Shown: positions 8,633-17,171 of the stretch, one piece after another | Numbering within the stretch: the first letter of the stretch is position 1 | Layout: the number at the start of each line of letters is the position of its first letter | Assembly: GCF_900182725.1 (NCBI RefSeq) | Contig: NZ_FXTO01000001.1 | Span: 248,001 to 312,000, forward strand | From: Thalassovita litoralis | Lineage (GTDB): Bacteria > Pseudomonadota > Alphaproteobacteria > Rhodobacterales > Rhodobacteraceae | Length of the DNA: 64,000 bases | Direction: 5' to 3' | Position numbers and translations under genes: made by a program | The notes under the pieces: model-generated | Databases searched by the model: none | Seen by the model: the letters and a program-made list of their open reading frames with translations, nothing else | Told to the model about the DNA's origin: nothing

Positions 8633-9778
8633 TTAGGCTTGTTCTTCCAAACAGGCCTCGAACGCCCATTTCAGCCACAGGGTCAGCATTTCCACATCGG
8701 CTGCTTCGATGGTGGCACCGCACCACACGCGCAGACCCGCAGGGGCATCACGATAGGCACCGATGTCATATGCAGCGTTGTAGTTTTCCAGCTTCTTCGC
8801 CACAGCCTTGGCAAAGGCGGCACCGTCCTTGATCCGGTCGTCCGTGAATTTCAGACAAACCGAAGTATTCGAACGGGTCGCGTCATCTTCGGCCAGATTT
8901 GCGATCCAGTCGTGACGGTCGCAGAAATCCCACAGCACCTTGGCGTTGGTGGTCGAGCGTTTGATCAGCGCGTCCAGACCGCCGATTTCGCGCGCCCAGT
9001 CCAGCGCAATCAGGTAATCTTCGACCGCCAGCATTGACGGGGTGTTGATGGTTTCACCCTTGAAGATACCGTCGATCAGCTTGCCGCCTTTGGTCATGCG
9101 GAAGATTTTCGGCAGCGGCCATGCCGGGGTGTAGCTTTCCAGCCGTTCCACCGCGCGGGGCGACAGGATGATCATGCCGTGAGCCGCTTCGCCACCCATC
9201 ACCTTCTGCCAAGAGAACGTGGTGACATCCAGTTTATCCCACGGCAGGTCCATCGCAAACGCGGCGCTGGTGGCGTCGCAAATGGTCAGACCTTCGCGGT
9301 CCGCCGGGATCGCATCGCCATTGGCAACGCGCACGCCCGAGGTGGTGCCGTTCCAGGTGAACACGACATCATTATTAAAATCGACAGTGGCGAAATCAAC
9401 GATCTGACCATAGTCAGCGGTTTTCACCGTAGCGTCGATTTTAAGCTGTTTCACAACATCCGTGACCCAGCCAGAGCCAAAGGATTCCCAAGCCAGCATT
9501 TCAACGCCACGGGCGCCCAGCATCGACCACAGGGCCATTTCAACCGCGCCAGTATCGGACGCAGGAACGATCCCGATCTTGTAATCGGCGGGAATGCCCA
9601 GAATTTCACGCGTGCCTTCGATGGCCGCTTTCAGCTTTTCCTTGCCCACGGCGGCGCGATGCGACCGGCCCAATGCGGCGTCGGACAGTTTGTCCATCGA
9701 AAAAGTGGGGATTTTGGCACAGGGGCCAGAAGAAAACCGCGGATTTGCCGGCCGCGATGCCGGATGTGCAATAGCCAT
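8633..9778 (-). CDS. serC: Phosphoserine aminotransferase
   Basis: PLP-dependent enzyme (381 aa from the chosen start) that turns 3-phosphohydroxypyruvate into phosphoserine. It is of the alphaproteobacterial/Methanosarcina-like SerC type rather than the E. coli type. [11 protein letters not shown] near the N-terminus, the [11 protein letters not shown] segment and the Schiff-base lysine in [15 protein letters not shown] are visible. I start at 9778 (MAIAHPAS) because GGAAGGG lies 8 bases upstream; the 19 extra in-frame codons upstream fall in the structured leader. It is first in the serC-serA unit. Confidence 0.95.
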   Translation of the reverse strand: MAIAHPASRPANPRFSSGPCAKIPTFSMDKLSDAALGRSHRAAVGKEKLKAAIEGTREILGIPADYKIGIVPASDTGAVEMALWSMLGARGVEMLAWESFGSGWVTDVVKQLKIDATVKTADYGQIVDFATVDFNNDVVFTWNGTTSGVRVANGDAIPADREGLTICDATSAAFAMDLPWDKLDVTTFSWQKVMGGEAAHGMIILSPRAVERLESYTPAWPLPKIFRMTKGGKLIDGIFKGETINTPSMLAVEDYLIALDWAREIGGLDALIKRSTTNAKVLWDFCDRHDWIANLAEDDATRSNTSVCLKFTDDRIKDGAAFAKAVAKKLENYNAAYDIGAYRDAPAGLRVWCGATIEAADVEMLTLWLKWAFEACLEEQA

Positions 9779-9850
9779 GTAGCTACCCTTCCAGATAAGC
9801 GCCTCTCGTTGGGGAGAGGTGTCCCACTGACGCAATTAGTGCGCTTCGAA
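9779..9850 (-). ncRNA. Candidate serC leader RNA motif
   Basis: The 5' leader of serC contains a strong hairpin (on the minus strand CCTCTC, loop CCCAAC, GAGAGG; plus coordinates 9802-9807 and 9814-9819). It is followed by CGCTTATCT and the ribosome site immediately before the start codon. Position, size and host group match the serC RNA motif described in Alphaproteobacteria upstream of serC-serA. I recognise it from that description and did not run a covariance model. Confidence 0.65.
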
Positions 9851-9936
9851 TGCTTTCACAACGGTAAAAATGACGCTATAGCGCCGCTTGAGCGCATATT
9901 TGCGACCCCTAACAGCTACGATCGGAAACTTTTCCT

Positions 9937-10836
9937 ATGTCCGCGCCTTCTTCCCCTGCTTTTGTCGCCACCCTTTTGACCAACCCCAAGACCCCAAAAC
10001 TGGATGCTGCGCTGCTTGATTCGCTGCGCAATGCGTGGGGCGGTGGGGATGTGCAGTGGCTGGCTGCGGATGAAGCGGCTGAATTCACGCTGTCCGTGCT
10101 GCCGAAAAACCGCTGGGCCGTCTGGGAAGATGTGCAAAAGCTGGGCGTCGATCTGGTGATTCAGCCCACTGCAGGCCGCCGGAAAAAGATGCTGCTGGCC
10201 GATATGGACAGCACTATGATCCAGCAGGAATGTATTGACGAACTGGCAGACGAGGCAGGCGTGGGCGCACGCGTTGCCGACATCACCGCCCGCGCCATGA
10301 ATGGCGAACTGGATTTCGAAGGCGCGTTGCTGGAACGGGTTGGCCTGCTCAAAGGGCTGGACGAAGCGATCATCGCCAAGGTTCTGGCCGAGCGGATCAC
10401 TTTCATGCCCGGCGGGCGTGAACTGGTGGCGACAATGCGGGCGGGCGGCGGCTATGCCGCGCTGGTGTCCGGCGGATTCACAGCATTTACAGCCAAGGTG
10501 GCGGCGGAACTGGGTTTTGATGAAAACCACGCCAACACATTGTTGATCGAAGATAGCAAACTGTCCGGCGATGTGGGCCGTCCGATTCTGGGCCGTCAAG
10601 CCAAGGTAGACGCGCTGGAACGCATCACCGCAAAGCTGGGCATCGCGGAAACGGATGTGATTGCCGTGGGCGATGGCGCGAATGATCTGGGGATGCTGGG
10701 CCGGGCGGGAACGGGTGTGGCGCTACATGCCAAACCATCGGTCGCCGCCCAATGCGATGTGCGGATCAACCACGGCGATCTGACCGCGCTGTTGTATGTG
10801 CAGGGCTATGCCAAGTCCGAGTTCGTCACAGGATAA
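9937..10836 (+). CDS. serB: Phosphoserine phosphatase
   Basis: HAD-family phosphatase of 299 aa performing the last step of serine synthesis. The catalytic DMDST motif is at 89-93 (nucleophile Asp89), with the SGGFTAF motif near residue 177 and the GDGANDLGML motif near 245. The ~80 residues before the HAD core form the usual SerB N-terminal extension. It is transcribed divergently from serC across about 158 bases, which likely hold both promoters. A copy of the 3'-end repeat family lies about 35 bases after its stop. Confidence 0.96.
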   Translation: MSAPSSPAFVATLLTNPKTPKLDAALLDSLRNAWGGGDVQWLAADEAAEFTLSVLPKNRWAVWEDVQKLGVDLVIQPTAGRRKKMLLADMDSTMIQQECIDELADEAGVGARVADITARAMNGELDFEGALLERVGLLKGLDEAIIAKVLAERITFMPGGRELVATMRAGGGYAALVSGGFTAFTAKVAAELGFDENHANTLLIEDSKLSGDVGRPILGRQAKVDALERITAKLGIAETDVIAVGDGANDLGMLGRAGTGVALHAKPSVAAQCDVRINHGDLTALLYVQGYAKSEFVTG

Positions 10837-10867
10837 TCTGACCGTGGTGCGGATTGCTCCGGCTGGA

Positions 10868-10893
10868 TTTGAGTATTTTTGGCAAGATGAAAC
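10868..10893 (+). repeat. 3'-end repeat family, copy 1 (core only, downstream of serB)
   Basis: Core TTTGAGTATTTTTGGCAAG followed by ATGAAAC, nearly identical to the copy at 25125-25151. The GC-rich hairpin found in most other copies is absent here. It is oriented in the same sense as the gene it follows. Confidence 0.75.
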
Positions 10894-10956
10894 AGGCGGT
10901 TTCGCCAAATCGTGACGGGCGATCCTTGGGGAAAGGCCCGTCACAGCGTTAATGGA

Positions 10957-11391
10957 TCAGGCAGCCAGCGCGGCGCGGGTTTTTCCAATCATAAGGGCCG
11001 CTTGCGCCGCTTCGCGGCCTTTTTCCACGAAATGCACCCGGTAAATCGCATTATGGTGCGGCGTGTCCTGATAGTGATGCGGCGTCAGGGATACCGACAG
11101 GACCGGAATACCGCTGTCCAGACCGGCCCGCATCAGCCCATCCACCACCGCTTGCGCCACGAAATCATGACGATAGATGCCGCCATCCACCACCAGCGCC
11201 GCCGCAGCCACGGCGGCGTAACGCCCGGATTGGGCCAGATCGCGGGCCAACAGGGGCATTTCAAATGCGCCCGGCACATCGTAGACATCCACCTGATCGC
11301 GCGGGATCAATTCACAAAATCCAGATAGCGCCTGATCGACGATATCTGAATGCCAATTCGCCTTGATAAAGGCATAGCGGGTGTGTGTCAT
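10957..11391 (-). CDS. ribH: 6,7-dimethyl-8-ribityllumazine synthase (RibH2-like)
   Basis: A 144-aa lumazine synthase that condenses the ribityl-diaminouracil with dihydroxybutanone phosphate, the penultimate riboflavin step. Visible family features are the N-terminal ANWHSDIVD segment, the DVPGAFEMPLLA stretch around residues 37-49, and a histidine in the RHDFVAQAV helix. Length and sequence style fit the type II enzyme (RibH2) known from other alphaproteobacteria. It is a single-gene unit, apart from any rib cluster, with an FMN riboswitch directly upstream. AAAGGAGA precedes the start. Confidence 0.92.
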   Translation of the reverse strand: MTHTRYAFIKANWHSDIVDQALSGFCELIPRDQVDVYDVPGAFEMPLLARDLAQSGRYAAVAAAALVVDGGIYRHDFVAQAVVDGLMRAGLDSGIPVLSVSLTPHHYQDTPHHNAIYRVHFVEKGREAAQAALMIGKTRAALAA

Positions 11392-11472
11392 CGGGGTCTC
11401 CTTTCCTTGTCCGACACGTCACCCAGAGCGTGCAAACGACAAGAAAAGGGGCGCGGATTGCGCACCTTCCCG

Positions 11473-11620
11473 GTCGTTCTCTTCCATCCGGACTATGACC
11501 GTCGGCTCTGGAGTTGCACCAGATCTGCTGACCCCCGGATTGGCCGGGGCGCTCGCGGGCTTGGGGCGCGTGGCCCCTTACCGCCGGTGGGGAATTTCAC
11601 CCCGCCCTGAGAACACGCCG
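11473..11620 (-). promoter_or_regulatory. FMN riboswitch (RFN element) upstream of ribH
   Basis: The minus strand carries the conserved RFN blocks in order: TCTCAGGGCGGGGTGAAATT then CCCCACCGGCGGTA; the AGCCCGCGAGCG block; GTCAGCAGATCTGGTG; and the closing CCGACGGTCATAGTCCGGATG with GGAAGAGA. The element sits about 85 bases before the ribH start, so lumazine synthase should be repressed by FMN, by termination or by masking of the ribosome site. Confidence 0.95.
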
Positions 11621-11665
11621 ACAGTAGGCGCGAAGTATCGGGCGTGGCAATCCCTTATCGGGCCA

Positions 11666-13039
11666 TTATCGCCCCTGATCGCGCAGACGTTGCAGCAATC
11701 GCAGCGATGGGTAGCCATCAGGGGCCAAGCCCTGCGCCCGCTGATAATCGCGCACGGCATCAATCGTTAGCGGCCCGATCCGGCCATCCACGCCTTTGGT
11801 GTCAAACCCCCGGCGGGTCAGCAGGCGTTGCATTTCCTTGCGTTCGGAAAACGTCAGCGCCCGGTCGCCGCGCGGCCAGTTGGCCTGAATTTTCGGGCCA
11901 CCTTTCAATCGGTCGCTCAGGTGGCCAACCCCGATCACATAGGCATCCGCCGTATTGTAGCGCTCAATGACCGAGAAGTTTTTGAAGATCAGGAACGCCG
12001 CCCCCTGCGCCCCCGCAGGCAACAGCAAGGATGCGCTGCCATAGTTCCGCACCGCACGACCGTTCATATCCGTCACGCCCAGACGCGCCCATTCGGACGG
12101 CATTTTCTGAATCTTCCGGTTCGCCAGCGCATAGTTGAATTGGCGCGGCAGCTTCACCTCGACCCCCCAGGGCTGACCTTTGACCCAGCCATGCCGGGCC
12201 AGATACGCAGCGGTCGAGGCCAGCGCGTCAGATGGATCATCCGACCAGATATCGCGCCGCCCGTCGCCGGTGAAATCCACGGCAAACGACAGGTACGATG
12301 TTGGGATAAATTGCGTATGCCCCATCGCCCCGGCCCATGATCCGGTCATATTGCGCGGGGTCGTGTCACCGTTTTCCAGAATTTTCAGCGCAGCAATCAG
12401 TTGTTGTTCAAAGAATTTTCCCCGCCGCCCATCATAGGCCAGCGTTGCCATCGCTTCGATCACATCGGTTTTGCCGCGATAGGTGCCATAGGCGCTTTCC
12501 AGCCCCCAGACTGCGGCAACCACCTCTTTGTCCACGCCGTATTTTGCTTCGATCGCGCGCAGGGTGCGGCCATGATCGCGCAGCGCCTGTTTACCGTTGC
12601 TTACGCGTGTATCCGAGGCGGCACTGTCCAGATACTCCCACAGCGTCTTGGTGAATTCGGATTGGTTGCGGTCGCGCTGGATCACATCGGCATCATAGCG
12701 CACCCCGTCAAAGGCACGGTCAAAGGTCCGGTTGGAAATCCCCGCCGCATTGGCGCGGGCGCGGAACCGTTTAATCCAACGCTGGAACCCCAGATTCGAC
12801 GAAGAAACGCGCGGTTCTTCCGGCTGGATTGCCGCCTCGCCCCGCGCCTCGATCCGGGCGGGGCGAGGATGAGGGCGCAAGGATCGCCCAACGGCGTGCC
12901 GGGTTGGGGTGGAAGACACGGCAGACCCCGAAGCAGGCCGCCCCACAGGCCGCAGGGATTCCCCCACAGCGCGGGCAAAAGCCCCCGCAGGTTCGATCAT
13001 CAGCAGCGCCATAGCTGCCAAAATTATGGATAGTCGCAT
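11666..13039 (-). CDS. Lytic murein transglycosylase (MltB family) with peptidoglycan-binding domain
   Basis: Exported 457-aa protein that cleaves peptidoglycan glycan strands. The N-terminus is a signal peptide (MRLSIILAAMALLM...). After a ~70-residue low-complexity linker, the SLT_2/MltB domain shows the catalytic Glu in VWGLESAYGTY, then MTGSWAGAMGHTQFIPTSYL and DFTGDGRRDIW. The last ~60 residues are a PG_binding_1 domain (GFDTKGVDGRIGPLTIDAVRDYQ). No lipobox is seen, so it is probably soluble periplasmic, unlike E. coli MltB. It starts about 115 bases after the end of the RNase R gene on the same strand. Confidence 0.92.
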   Translation of the reverse strand: MRLSIILAAMALLMIEPAGAFARAVGESLRPVGRPASGSAVSSTPTRHAVGRSLRPHPRPARIEARGEAAIQPEEPRVSSSNLGFQRWIKRFRARANAAGISNRTFDRAFDGVRYDADVIQRDRNQSEFTKTLWEYLDSAASDTRVSNGKQALRDHGRTLRAIEAKYGVDKEVVAAVWGLESAYGTYRGKTDVIEAMATLAYDGRRGKFFEQQLIAALKILENGDTTPRNMTGSWAGAMGHTQFIPTSYLSFAVDFTGDGRRDIWSDDPSDALASTAAYLARHGWVKGQPWGVEVKLPRQFNYALANRKIQKMPSEWARLGVTDMNGRAVRNYGSASLLLPAGAQGAAFLIFKNFSVIERYNTADAYVIGVGHLSDRLKGGPKIQANWPRGDRALTFSERKEMQRLLTRRGFDTKGVDGRIGPLTIDAVRDYQRAQGLAPDGYPSLRLLQRLRDQGR

Positions 13040-13155
13040 TGCCCGGCCTCTTTGATTTTTATGACCTTGGGCACGATGCTATCGCGAAATCGGGCACCGC
13101 GAAAGCACCCAAATCAGAAGATCGGAAAATCCGCGCGGTTCCGCCGGATCGCCCC

Positions 13156-15420
13156 CTACCCGCGCCGTGTGCGTTCGACCTTGCGCTTTGTCTTGGCCGC
13201 TTTTGCCTTGGCCTTTGCCAGTTTACGCTTAGGTGGCTTACCCCGTCCCCGGCCCCCCGATGGCCCGCGCGGCATGTCCTTGCCATCCAGACTGATCAGT
13301 TCCAGCGCAATGCCGCCCGTAACCGGCAAGGCCTCGGTCAGCTTGACCGTCACGCGCTGCCCGATGCCAATGGTCAGCCCCGTATCGGCCCCCATCAGCG
13401 TGTTGCTATCGCGGTCATAATGGAAATATTCGCGCCCCAGCGACCGGATCGGGATCAACCCATCCGCGCCGGTTTCATCCATCCGCACGAATACCCCGAA
13501 TTTCGCCACGCCGCTGATCCGGCCGGTAAATTCATTCCCCACCCGTTCGGACAGGAACGCCGCCAGATATCGGTCCGTTGTGTCGCGTTCGGCCATCATG
13601 GACCGGCGTTCGGTTTCGGAAATATGGGTCGCGGTGTTTTCCAGCCGCTCGATATCCTCGGCGCTCAGCCCGTCCTCGCCCCATTGATGAGAGGAGATCA
13701 GCGCCCGATGCACAATCAGGTCCGAATAGCGCCGGATGGGCGAGGTGAAATGCGCATAGTTTTGCAGCGCCAGCCCGAAATGCCCGAAATTCATCGGGCT
13801 GTAATAGGCCTGCGTCATCGCCCGCAGCGTGGATATGTTGATCAGTTCGTCCTGATCCGTGCCTTCGGCAGCATTCAACAAGGCATTCAGATGCCGGGTT
13901 TGCAACACCTGCCCCTTGGCCAGCCGCAACCCCGCCGATTGCGCGGTTTCGCGCAGCGCCTCCAGCTTTTCGGGGCTGGGTTCTTCGTGGACGCGAAACA
14001 GCAATGGGGACCGTTTGGAAACCAAGGTTTCCGCCGCCGCCACATTCGCCAGAATCATGAATTCTTCGATCAGCTTATGCGCGTCCAGCCGATCGCGGAA
14101 ATTGACGGATTGCACCTGCCCCACATCATCCAGAACGATCTTGCGTTCCGGCAGGTCCAGATCCAGTGGCTGACGTTCGGCCCGCGCCTTTACCAGCGCG
14201 GCATAGGCGTCATACAGCGGATGAATCACATCCTGCATCAAAGGTTCGCATTTTTCGTTGATGTCGCCATCACGCGCGGCCTGCACCTCTTCGTAGTTCA
14301 GCGACGCAACAGACCGCATCAGCCCCCGCTGGAACCGATGCCCGATTTTACGGCCCTTGGCATCAATCTGCATCCGCACGGCGATACAGGCGCGCGGCAC
14401 ACCTTCGTGCAGGGAACACAAATCACCAGACAGCCGATCCGGCAGCATCGGCACCACCCGATCCGGGAAATAGCTGGAATTGCCACGTTTCTTTGCCTCG
14501 CGGTCCAGCGCAGAACCAGAGGGGACGTAATGAGCCACATCCGCAATGGCGACCCAGATAACATGGCCGCCTTCGTTTTTGGGATCGTCGTCTTCATGCG
14601 CCCAACAGGCGTCATCGTGATCACGGGCATCCGCCGGGTCGATCGTGACCAGCGGCATATCGCGCATATCCACCCGGCCTTTCAGACCGGCAGGTTTCAT
14701 ACGGTCGGCTTCTTCGATCACCGCATCGGGGAAATCATCGGGAATGCCATGCTGGTGAATGGCAATCAGCGACACCGCTTTGGGTGCGGTGGGATCGCCC
14801 AGTCGATTGACAATGCGTGCCCGCGGCAGCCCCATGCGGCCACGCGGACCGCTTTGTTCCGCCTCGACCAGCTCGCCGTCTTTTGCGCCGCCCGTAGCAC
14901 CATCGGGAACCAGCCATTCCTTGCCGTCGCCCTTGTCGATGGGCAGGATGCGCCCACCTTCGGCGCCTTTGCGGAAAACTCCCAGCACCTTATGCGGATT
15001 ATGCCCGATGCGACGGATCAGCCGAGCGGTGTAATGGTGATCTGCGGCCTTGACCTCTTGTACGCGGGCCAAAATCCGATCACCCACACCCAGCGCGGGA
15101 TCACTGTCGCGCGGGATCACCAGAACCGTGGGTTCCACGCCTTCGCCCTGCCATTCCATCGGCTGCGCAAACAGATCCCCATCCGGGCCAATCTCTCGGA
15201 TGCGCAACACACTGACCGGCGGCAGGCGATCCGGGTCACGATAGGTCTTCCTGCGCTTTTCAAGATGGCCTTCGGCTTCCAGCTCTTTCAGCAGGCGCTT
15301 CAGATCAATCCGCGCAGCACCTTTGATGCCAAAAGCCTTGGCAATATCACGTTTCGCGGTAAGGGTCGGGTTATCTTCGATCCACTGAAGGATGTCGGAT
15401 TTCGAAGGCAATTGGCTCAT
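13156..15420 (-). CDS. rnr: Ribonuclease R
   Basis: A 754-aa 3'-5' exoribonuclease of the RNB family that degrades structured RNA. An N-terminal winged-helix/cold-shock region is followed by the RNB catalytic core with TIDPADARDHDDACW (metal-binding aspartates near residues 255-265). A C-terminal S1 RNA-binding domain (FTGRISGVAKFGVFVRMDETG) and a basic Lys/Arg-rich tail complete it. This is the full RNase R architecture. It is a single gene starting just after the intergenic space shared with the exported His-rich protein. Confidence 0.95.
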   Translation of the reverse strand: MSQLPSKSDILQWIEDNPTLTAKRDIAKAFGIKGAARIDLKRLLKELEAEGHLEKRRKTYRDPDRLPPVSVLRIREIGPDGDLFAQPMEWQGEGVEPTVLVIPRDSDPALGVGDRILARVQEVKAADHHYTARLIRRIGHNPHKVLGVFRKGAEGGRILPIDKGDGKEWLVPDGATGGAKDGELVEAEQSGPRGRMGLPRARIVNRLGDPTAPKAVSLIAIHQHGIPDDFPDAVIEEADRMKPAGLKGRVDMRDMPLVTIDPADARDHDDACWAHEDDDPKNEGGHVIWVAIADVAHYVPSGSALDREAKKRGNSSYFPDRVVPMLPDRLSGDLCSLHEGVPRACIAVRMQIDAKGRKIGHRFQRGLMRSVASLNYEEVQAARDGDINEKCEPLMQDVIHPLYDAYAALVKARAERQPLDLDLPERKIVLDDVGQVQSVNFRDRLDAHKLIEEFMILANVAAAETLVSKRSPLLFRVHEEPSPEKLEALRETAQSAGLRLAKGQVLQTRHLNALLNAAEGTDQDELINISTLRAMTQAYYSPMNFGHFGLALQNYAHFTSPIRRYSDLIVHRALISSHQWGEDGLSAEDIERLENTATHISETERRSMMAERDTTDRYLAAFLSERVGNEFTGRISGVAKFGVFVRMDETGADGLIPIRSLGREYFHYDRDSNTLMGADTGLTIGIGQRVTVKLTEALPVTGGIALELISLDGKDMPRGPSGGRGRGKPPKRKLAKAKAKAAKTKRKVERTRRG

Positions 15421-15492
15421 ATCACTGCCGTATCACAGGTCTGATACGCCGTCATGACGAAATCGCAGTATGGCTTGGCGAAAGGCGTGGGA

Positions 15493-16053
15493 TCAGTGAC
15501 GCGGGTTTCCCCCGCGGGCAATGGCCAGATGATGCGCCTGATGATGCATCCCCGTAGCCATGATGCCGAAGAACCCCAGCGCCTTGATCTTTACCTCGTC
15601 CCCTTTGACATCCAGCACTGCGCCATTGGGCTGCACCGCAGCCCGCATATACAGCCCGTCAACGCCATCCATCACCGCCGCATGAGCCAGCACCATCCGC
15701 TGAATCGACGCACTAACCGCCTCTTGCTCGGACGACACTAGGAACGTCATTCCGCCCTTGATCGGCTGGTTTTTGACAACCGCCCGCAGCGTGACATTAT
15801 CCATATCCACCAGATGCTGCCGCAGGGCATCAATATCAACCTTGGACCAATCGGTATCGGGGTCCGCCTGCAATAGCCCGACAATTTCCTGAATGGCGGC
15901 AAAGGCGGATTGCCCGGTTTCCTGCGCCTGTTGCTGGGTCTGCTGCTGTGCTGCGTCATGCATCGTATGATTGCCATGCGCGGCATGATCCATCTGCTGC
16001 CCGGCCACCGGCCCGGCCAGAACCAGCGCCAACCCAATAAATCCTATACGCAT
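15493..16053 (-). CDS. Exported His/Met-rich protein of unknown function
   Basis: From the chosen start (MRIGFIGLALVL, preceded by a GGGGGG ribosome site) this is a 186-aa protein with a clear signal peptide ending near VAGQQ. The mature N-terminus is rich in His, Met and Gln (MDHAAHGNHTMHDAAQQQ), a composition often seen in periplasmic copper-binding proteins. The remaining ~130 residues are one domain with a recurring pattern (TDWSKVDIDALRQHLVDMDNVTL, then RMVLAHAAVMDGVDG). It ends in a second His cluster, MHHQAHHLAIARG. I know of similar proteins of unknown function in other bacteria. Metal binding is an inference from composition only. Confidence 0.75.
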   Translation of the reverse strand: MRIGFIGLALVLAGPVAGQQMDHAAHGNHTMHDAAQQQTQQQAQETGQSAFAAIQEIVGLLQADPDTDWSKVDIDALRQHLVDMDNVTLRAVVKNQPIKGGMTFLVSSEQEAVSASIQRMVLAHAAVMDGVDGLYMRAAVQPNGAVLDVKGDEVKIKALGFFGIMATGMHHQAHHLAIARGGNPRH

Positions 16054-16130
16054 TTTACCCCCCAATTGTACGATTTGCCCCATCTTGCCCGGCCTCTGTA
16101 CCCCGGCCAAGTTGCTTTTGCGTCAACACG

Positions 16131-16178
16131 TTCTTTCTTGGGGTAAATATCCCGGGGGTCCGGGGGCAGCGCCCCCGG
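16131..16178 (-). repeat. 3'-end repeat family, copy 2 (downstream of the DUF2064 gene)
   Basis: Read on the minus strand: hairpin CCGGGGGCGCTGCCCCCGG, then CCCCCGGGATATTTACCCC and AAGAAAGAA. It follows the stop of the minus-strand gene at 16186 and keeps the family order of GC hairpin, CCCC, A/T core, then an A/G-rich end. Confidence 0.8.
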
Positions 16179-16185
16179 TCTACCC

Positions 16186-16752
16186 TCATAAATCCGCCGC
16201 CCGATCCACATCAGCCAGCACATCCACGAACGCCACCGAACAGCCCCCCAAACTGGCGACACTGTCGGCCAAGGCGGTTTCCGTGGACCAGCGCACGCCC
16301 TGAAACAGCCCCGCCGGAACCGCCCCCACGCGTTTCAGCCCGACCAACCAATAGCCCCCATCGGGGGCGGGGCCAAAAACCGCCTGATGATTGCCCAGCG
16401 CCCGAAAGGCCCGCGCGACATGAGCGCGGGTTACGCCGGGAATGTCGCCGCCGATGATACAGACCGGGCCGGGTGGCATGGACCGCAACAAACGCCCCAT
16501 TCTGTCACCCAGATCACCCGCGCCTTGTGGCACCCGGATAAACCGGATGGGCCATGCGTGGCTGGTCATAGCGCGATCAGGGGCCACAGCCAGCACCACG
16601 CGCCAGCGCGGGTCTTCGATCCGGCGCAGCAGGCGCGCGACCTGATGCCGGAACCACCATGCCGCAGGCACCATGCCGATGTCCCGCCCCAGCCGGGTTT
16701 TCACCCGACCGGCGCGTGGCTCTTTCAGCATGATCACCAGCGTCGGTGTCAC
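16186..16752 (-). CDS. DUF2064 / TIGR04282-type nucleotidyl-glycosyltransferase-like protein
   Basis: A 188-aa protein with the MLKEPRAGRVKTRLGRDIG motif near the N-terminus, IIGGDIPGVTRAH near residues 105-117 and FGPAPDGGYWLVGL near 132-145, the signature of the DUF2064 (GT-A fold, TIGR04282) family. The biochemical role of this family is generally unassigned. The start is GTG at 16752, overlapping the upstream GNAT stop (GTGA), so it is the third gene of the dapE-GNAT-DUF2064 unit. Confidence 0.85.
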   Translation of the reverse strand: MTPTLVIMLKEPRAGRVKTRLGRDIGMVPAAWWFRHQVARLLRRIEDPRWRVVLAVAPDRAMTSHAWPIRFIRVPQGAGDLGDRMGRLLRSMPPGPVCIIGGDIPGVTRAHVARAFRALGNHQAVFGPAPDGGYWLVGLKRVGAVPAGLFQGVRWSTETALADSVASLGGCSVAFVDVLADVDRAADL

Positions 16753-17171
16753 AGGGTCAGTTCCATTTCGTGATGGGGAATGCCCGCATCGTCATATTCG
16801 GGACCGCACACCACGAAACCCAGTTTTTCATAGAACCCGGTTGCGTAAACCTGTGCGCCCAGACGGATTGCCGTGATACCGGGACGGGCGGACAGGCGGG
16901 CGATGCCGTCGCGCACCAGATCAGCCCCCAGCCCGGTGCCGCGCTGGGGCTTGGCAACGCAAATGCGCCCAATGCGCCCCACTGGCCCGTTCTGCAACAG
17001 CCGCGCGGTGCCAACAGGAACCCCATCCAGCGTGGCCAGAACATGCACGGCAACACTGTCCAGATCGTCCCATTCGTCAGCCTCGGATATGCCCTGTTCT
17101 TCGATGAACACGGCGCGGCGCAGGGCGTGAACCTGTTCCAGCGTGTCCACCGCAGTAATGACAAGCGTCAT
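16749..17171 (-). CDS. GNAT family N-acetyltransferase (ElaA-like)
   Basis: A 140-aa GNAT protein. The N-terminal [21 protein letters not shown] segment is typical of the ElaA-like branch, and the acetyl-CoA loop is in [21 protein letters not shown]. The final strand pattern ([15 protein letters not shown]) closes the fold. The substrate is unknown. It overlaps dapE by 4 bases at its start and the DUF2064 gene by 3 at its end, a tight three-gene operon. Confidence 0.9.
   Translation of the reverse strand: MTLVITAVDTLEQVHALRRAVFIEEQGISEADEWDDLDSVAVHVLATLDGVPVGTARLLQNGPVGRIGRICVAKPQRGTGLGADLVRDGIARLSARPGITAIRLGAQVYATGFYEKLGFVVCGPEYDDAGIPHHEMELTL

Noticed and set aside
6999-8636. 545-codon plus-strand open frame opposite serA
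   Set aside because: Antisense shadow of a clear SerA; composition is His/Phe/Gln/Asp-rich, typical of antisense reading of GC-rich genes.
13039-15444. 801-codon plus-strand open frame opposite RNase R
   Set aside because: The minus strand encodes a full RNase R with all motifs; the plus frame is rich in Arg, His, Gln and Pro and matches nothing.
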